NCBI RefSeq assembly: GCF_004137245.1
Contig: NZ_SDWS01000015.1
Coordinates: 1-64,000, forward strand
Reading direction: 5' to 3'
Source of the DNA: Nocardioides glacieisoli
GTDB taxonomy: Bacteria > Actinomycetota > Actinomycetes > Propionibacteriales > Nocardioidaceae
DNA length: 64,000 nt
The notes beneath the pieces are model-generated. The model searched no databases and was not told where the DNA came from. It saw only the letters and a program-made list of their open reading frames with translations. Shown here piece after piece: positions 60,273 through 64,000 of the stretch. A program made the translations under genes and the position numbers. The stretch's first letter is position 1. Every line of letters begins with the position of its first letter.

Positions 60273-61286
60273 GTGGAGCTCACGACCATCTGGTTCATCC
60301 TGATCGCCGTCCTCTGGATCGGCTACTTCACCCTGGAAGGATTCGACTTCGGCGTCGGGATGCTGCTGCCGGTGCTGGCCAGGAACGACACCGAGCGCCG
60401 CGTCATGATCAACACGATCGGCCCGGTCTGGGACGGCAACGAGGTGTGGCTGCTGGTGGCCGGTGGCGCGACCTTCGCGGCGTTCCCCGAGTGGTACGCC
60501 ACGCTGTTCAGCGGGTTCTACCTGCCACTCCTGCTGATCCTGGTCGCCCTGATCGTGCGCGGGGTCGCGTTCGAGTACCGGGCGAAGCGCGACGACGACC
60601 GGTGGCGCAGCCGGTGGGACGCGGCCATCTTCGTCGGGTCGCTGCTGCCGTCGATCTTGTGGGGGGTGGCGTTCGCCAACATCCTGCGCGGTGTCCCGAT
60701 CGACTCCGACCTGGAGTACGTCGGTGGCTTCTTCAACCTGCTGAACCCCTACGCCCTGCTCGGCGGCGCGATGACGCTCCTGCTGTTCCTGACCCATGGC
60801 GCGCTGTTCATCGCGCTGAAGACCGACGGCGAGATCCGGCACCGGGCCCGCTCCCTGGCCCTGCCGGTGGGGGCCGCGGCCGCAGTCGCTGCCGTGCTGT
60901 TCCTCGGCTGGACGCAGGTCGAGACCGGGAGCGTGGGGTCGGCGGTGGCCTTCCTCGGCGCGGCGGGCGCACTGCTCGCGGGACTGGCGGTCGCGGTGCG
61001 GGGACGCGAGGGGTGGGCCTTCCTGGGCACCTTCGTCGCCATCGCGCTCGGGGTGGCCGGCCTGTTCCTCGCCCTGTTCCCCGACGTGATGCCGACGACC
61101 CTGGCCACCGGCACCGGCCTGACGACGACGAACGCGGCAGCCACGGCGTACACGCTCCGGATCATGACGGTGGTCGCCGTCATCTTCACGCCGCTCGTCC
61201 TCGCCTACCAGGGGTGGACCTACTGGGTGTTCCGCAAGCGGATCGCCGTCCACCACATCCCGGCGGCCGTCGGCGCCGGACGGTGA
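60273..61286 (+). CDS. cydB: Cytochrome bd oxidase subunit II
   Basis: A 337-residue membrane subunit of CydB type: TLEGFDFGVGMLLPVLARND near the N-terminus, GPVWDGNEVWLLVAGGATFA in the first core loop, and a final long helix ending in WTYWVFRKR. It pairs with CydA. The GTG at 60273 lies 18 bp after cydA and is preceded by a GAGAGCGAG purine-rich run. The stop overlaps cydDC (GTGA). Confidence 0.93.
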   Translation: MELTTIWFILIAVLWIGYFTLEGFDFGVGMLLPVLARNDTERRVMINTIGPVWDGNEVWLLVAGGATFAAFPEWYATLFSGFYLPLLLILVALIVRGVAFEYRAKRDDDRWRSRWDAAIFVGSLLPSILWGVAFANILRGVPIDSDLEYVGGFFNLLNPYALLGGAMTLLLFLTHGALFIALKTDGEIRHRARSLALPVGAAAAVAAVLFLGWTQVETGSVGSAVAFLGAAGALLAGLAVAVRGREGWAFLGTFVAIALGVAGLFLALFPDVMPTTLATGTGLTTTNAAATAYTLRIMTVVAVIFTPLVLAYQGWTYWVFRKRIAVHHIPAAVGAGR

Positions 61287-64000
61287 GGCCCGCCGACCCC
61301 CGCGTGCGGGCCAGGCTCGTCCCCGCGCGCCGGGCACTGGCCGGCATCGCCGCGACCGGGCTGGTCTCGGGGCTGCTCGTCATCGCGCAGGCCTGGGTGG
61401 TGGCGGGCCTCGTGGTCGCGGCCCTCGACGGGGACCACGTCCGGCAGTGGGGGACGGCAGCCGTCGCCGTGCTCCTGGCGCGCGGTCTCGTCGGAGCGGC
61501 GGGGGAGTGGCTGGCCTCCCGCGCCGCCGCGGTCGTGGGCACCTCCCTGCGCAGCGACCTCGTGGCAGCCGTCGTACGCCACCCCCGCGTGGGCAGCAGC
61601 GGCGAGGTCGCCGTCCTGGTCACCCGAGGGGTCTCGGCGTGCGAGCCCTACCTCACCCGCTACGTGCCGGCGCTCGTGCTGGCCGCGGTGCTGCCACCGC
61701 TGGCCGTGGTCGCGATGGCGACGCAGGACCTGCTCAGCGCGGTCATCGTGCTGTCGACGCTGCCCCTCGTCCCGGTCTTCGGCGCGTTGGTCGGACTCGC
61801 GACCCGAGACCGGGCGGCCGAGCAGTGGCGCGCGATGGAGGCGCTGTCGGGCCACTTCGTGGACGTCGTGCGCGGGCTCCCGACGCTCGTGGCGCACCGC
61901 CGCGAGCGGGTGCAGTCGGGCCGTATCGCCGAGGTCACCGACCGCTACCGGATCGCCTCGCTGCGGACCCTCCGCATCGCCTTCGCGTCCTCGGCCGTCC
62001 TCGAGCTGGTCGCCACGCTGTCGGTCGCGCTCGTCGCGGTGACGGTCGGCGTACGGCTCGCGCAGGGCTCGCTCGACCTCTCCACCGCGCTCGTCGTCCT
62101 GCTGCTCGCGCCCGAGGCGTACTGGCCGTTGCGACGGGTGGGCGCGGAGTTCCACGCGGCAGCCGAGGGAGCCGCCACGTTCGAGGCCGCGGACCGACTG
62201 TTGTCGGCCGAGGACCACGACGACCTCGATGCCCCGGCCGAGCCGGGCGCGCCCCTGGTCCTCGACGGCCTGACGATGACGTATCCAGGGCGCACCGTGC
62301 CCGCGCTGGCGCCGGTCGACGCCCGGATCCCGGCGCGCGGGGTGACGGCAGTGACCGGCCCGTCGGGGTGCGGCAAGTCGACCCTCCTCGCGGTCCTGGC
62401 CGGGCTCGAGCCCGCCACGGGCGGCACCGTGACGTCCCACGGGTCTCCCGTCGGTGGCGCTTCGTGGCAGTCGCAGGTCGCCTGGCTGCCCCAGCAGCCA
62501 CAGTTCGTGGCGGGATCCATCGCCGACAACCTGCGGATCGCCCGTCCGGACGCGACCGTCGCCGACCTGTGGAAGGCGTTGCGCGAGGTGGCGCTCGAGG
62601 TGCGGGTCCACGAGCTTCCTCGCGGCATCGACGAACCGCTGGGCGAGGACGGCGCCACGCTGTCTGCCGGCGAACGCGCCCGGCTGGCCCTCGCGAGGAT
62701 CGTGCTCGCGGACCGGCCGTGGGTCCTGCTGGACGAGCCCACCGCACACCTCGACGAGCTCACCGAACGGGTGATCGCCGACGCGGTCCTCGAGCTGGGC
62801 CGCCGCAGCTCGGTGGTCGTCGTGGCGCACCGCCCGATGCTGGTCGCGCTGGCCGACCGGCGGCTCGAGCTCTCCCGGCCCGCCGGTGCGCCGCCCGAGC
62901 GGGTCGCCCGGCCCGCGGTCACCGCAGCCGCCCCCGCCGCCCAAGTCCTGGACACGTCCTCCGGTGCGGCCGAGGAGCCCGCGGCAGCGGGGTTCGTGGG
63001 CAGCACGGTCATCGGTGCCCTCGCCTCGCTGTCCGGCGTGGCGCTCACGGCGACCGCCGGTTGGCTGATCGTCCAGGCCTCCAGCCAGCCGCCCGTGCTG
63101 ACGCTCCTGCTCGCCGTGGTCGGCGTACGCGCCTTCGGCCTGGCCCGACCCGTCCTGCGCTACGTCGAGCGGCTGCGCTCGCACGACGCCGCGCTCCGCC
63201 TGCTCGGCCGTCGCCGGGTGGAGGTGTACGACGCCCTGGTCCCGCTGGTGCCCGCCCGGCTGGGGCGACGTCGCGGCGACGTGCTCAGCGCCGTGGTCGA
63301 CGACGTGGACAGCGTCGTCGATCGGCAGCTGCGGGTGCGGATGCCCGTGCAGCAGTTCGTGCTGGTGGCCGCGGCCGCCGCGCTCGTCGCCGCGCTGGTG
63401 CTGCCGGTGGCGGGTGCGGTCGTGCTCGCCTGCTGCGCGATCACCGGCTCGGTGGGCTACCTGGCGCCCCGCTGGGGGGCACGACGCACCGAGCGCATGC
63501 TCGTCGAGCTCCGGTCCAGGCTGTCGACCGAGGTGCTCGAGTCCGTCCAGGTCGCCGAGGAGCTGCTGATGTGGCAGGCCACCGGACGCGCCACGGACCG
63601 CATCGCCCACACCGGTCGGGCCCTGGGTCGGGCAGGAAGTGGCGCCGCCGGCTGGACGGGCGCCGCGCGTGCCGCCGTCCTCCTCGCGACGGGTGTCGCC
63701 ATGGCTCTCGTCGCAGGACTCGCCTCGACTGCGGTCGCGGACGGCTCGCTGACGGGTCCGATGATGGCCCTGCTCGTGCTGCTGCCGCTCGCCCTCGCGG
63801 ACGTCGTCCTGCCGCTGACGGACGCGGGCGCACTGTCCGTACGGACCGCCGCCGCCGAGAGCCGGCTGCGCGCGCTCGAGCGGTCCGCTCCCGCCGTCCG
63901 GGACACGGTGGCCGACGGCACGCCCTCCGGACACGACGTCGCCGTCGAGCAGGTGCGGGCCCGGTGGGCACCGGGGGGTTCGCTCACGGCGGAGCTGTCC
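61283..64000 (+). CDS. cydDC: CydDC fused ABC exporter for cytochrome bd assembly (3' end outside window)
   Basis: Open for 906 codons to the window edge. The first half is a full CydD-type half-transporter: six-helix membrane domain, Walker A TGPSGCGKST, signature LSAGERARLALA, Walker B WVLLDEPTAHLD, switch His in VVVAHRP. A linker of about 35 residues leads into a second membrane domain (ASLSGVALTATAGWLI, RPVLRYVERLRSH) of CydC type, whose ATPase lies past 64000. CydDC exports thiols such as glutathione or cysteine in E. coli and is needed for bd assembly. A single fused gene is as in Streptomyces, unlike the separate E. coli genes. Start overlaps the cydB stop. Confidence 0.9.
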   Translation, partial: MRPADPRVRARLVPARRALAGIAATGLVSGLLVIAQAWVVAGLVVAALDGDHVRQWGTAAVAVLLARGLVGAAGEWLASRAAAVVGTSLRSDLVAAVVRHPRVGSSGEVAVLVTRGVSACEPYLTRYVPALVLAAVLPPLAVVAMATQDLLSAVIVLSTLPLVPVFGALVGLATRDRAAEQWRAMEALSGHFVDVVRGLPTLVAHRRERVQSGRIAEVTDRYRIASLRTLRIAFASSAVLELVATLSVALVAVTVGVRLAQGSLDLSTALVVLLLAPEAYWPLRRVGAEFHAAAEGAATFEAADRLLSAEDHDDLDAPAEPGAPLVLDGLTMTYPGRTVPALAPVDARIPARGVTAVTGPSGCGKSTLLAVLAGLEPATGGTVTSHGSPVGGASWQSQVAWLPQQPQFVAGSIADNLRIARPDATVADLWKALREVALEVRVHELPRGIDEPLGEDGATLSAGERARLALARIVLADRPWVLLDEPTAHLDELTERVIADAVLELGRRSSVVVVAHRPMLVALADRRLELSRPAGAPPERVARPAVTAAAPAAQVLDTSSGAAEEPAAAGFVGSTVIGALASLSGVALTATAGWLIVQASSQPPVLTLLLAVVGVRAFGLARPVLRYVERLRSHDAALRLLGRRRVEVYDALVPLVPARLGRRRGDVLSAVVDDVDSVVDRQLRVRMPVQQFVLVAAAAALVAALVLPVAGAVVLACCAITGSVGYLAPRWGARRTERMLVELRSRLSTEVLESVQVAEELLMWQATGRATDRIAHTGRALGRAGSGAAGWTGAARAAVLLATGVAMALVAGLASTAVADGSLTGPMMALLVLLPLALADVVLPLTDAGALSVRTAAAESRLRALERSAPAVRDTVADGTPSGHDVAVEQVRARWAPGGSLTAELS

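Overview
The window is very GC-rich, uses many GTG starts and GTGA/ATGA stop-start overlaps, and carries an ImuA-ImuB-DnaE2 mutasome with an actinobacterial LexA box, a DevR/DevS-type dormancy system and a fused CydDC exporter. Together these indicate a high-GC actinomycete. A Nocardioides-like member of the Propionibacteriales is my best guess, not a proven assignment. I see no tRNA, rRNA, CRISPR array, transposase or phage gene.

Layout. (1) 0.2-6.6 kb: a surface-glycan block. A membrane glycosyltransferase and a flippase on + converge on a four-gene minus operon (GT2, sulfotransferase, WecE-like aminotransferase, methyltransferase). A CsoR-type operator lies upstream of the first gene. (2) 6.7-11.3 kb: an FtsX-like giant permease with two ABC ATPases. 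(3) 11.3-18.3 kb: metals. A NikMNQO ECF transporter sits behind a Nur-like box. Beside it are a NicO exporter-like protein with a His-rich loop, a TPR protein and a DUF4331 protein. (4) 18.5-24.2 kb: the SOS mutasome dnaE2-imuB-imuA. (5) 24.2-31.1 kb: a glycosyltransferase-like gene, two small unknown genes, a MASE1 histidine kinase with an OmpR-type regulator, a lone receiver protein and an ABC-F ATPase. (6) 31.1-64 kb: a dormancy/low-oxygen island.

The island is the most interesting part. It encodes a DevS-like GAF kinase that keeps the haem-ligand histidine and a DevR-like regulator that keeps the phosphorylation and DNA-contact residues. Around them are an Acg nitroreductase-like protein, three tandem universal stress proteins, PPK2, CBS, flavodoxin, two Zn alcohol dehydrogenases, phosphoketolase plus acetate kinase, GAPDH, a pyruvate/2-oxoacid:ferredoxin oxidoreductase with a fused NAD(P)H:ferredoxin-type subunit, a beta-CASP nuclease-like protein, and cytochrome bd oxidase with CydDC. 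A decayed CtpF-like P-type ATPase remnant precedes cydA.

A 14-bp element close to GGACCTTCGGCCCT, similar to the mycobacterial DosR/DevR box, recurs in front of most of these transcription units. In most cases it sits 22-23 bp upstream of a TANNNT-like -10 hexamer. In several units the start codon follows that hexamer by only 6-7 nt, which predicts leaderless mRNA. The genes plausibly work together as an oxygen/redox-triggered energy programme: acetyl-phosphate and ATP from phosphoketolase/AckA, reduced ferredoxin from the oxidoreductase, electron disposal through alcohol dehydrogenases and bd oxidase, and polyphosphate use by PPK2. This regulon is inferred from sequence pattern only.
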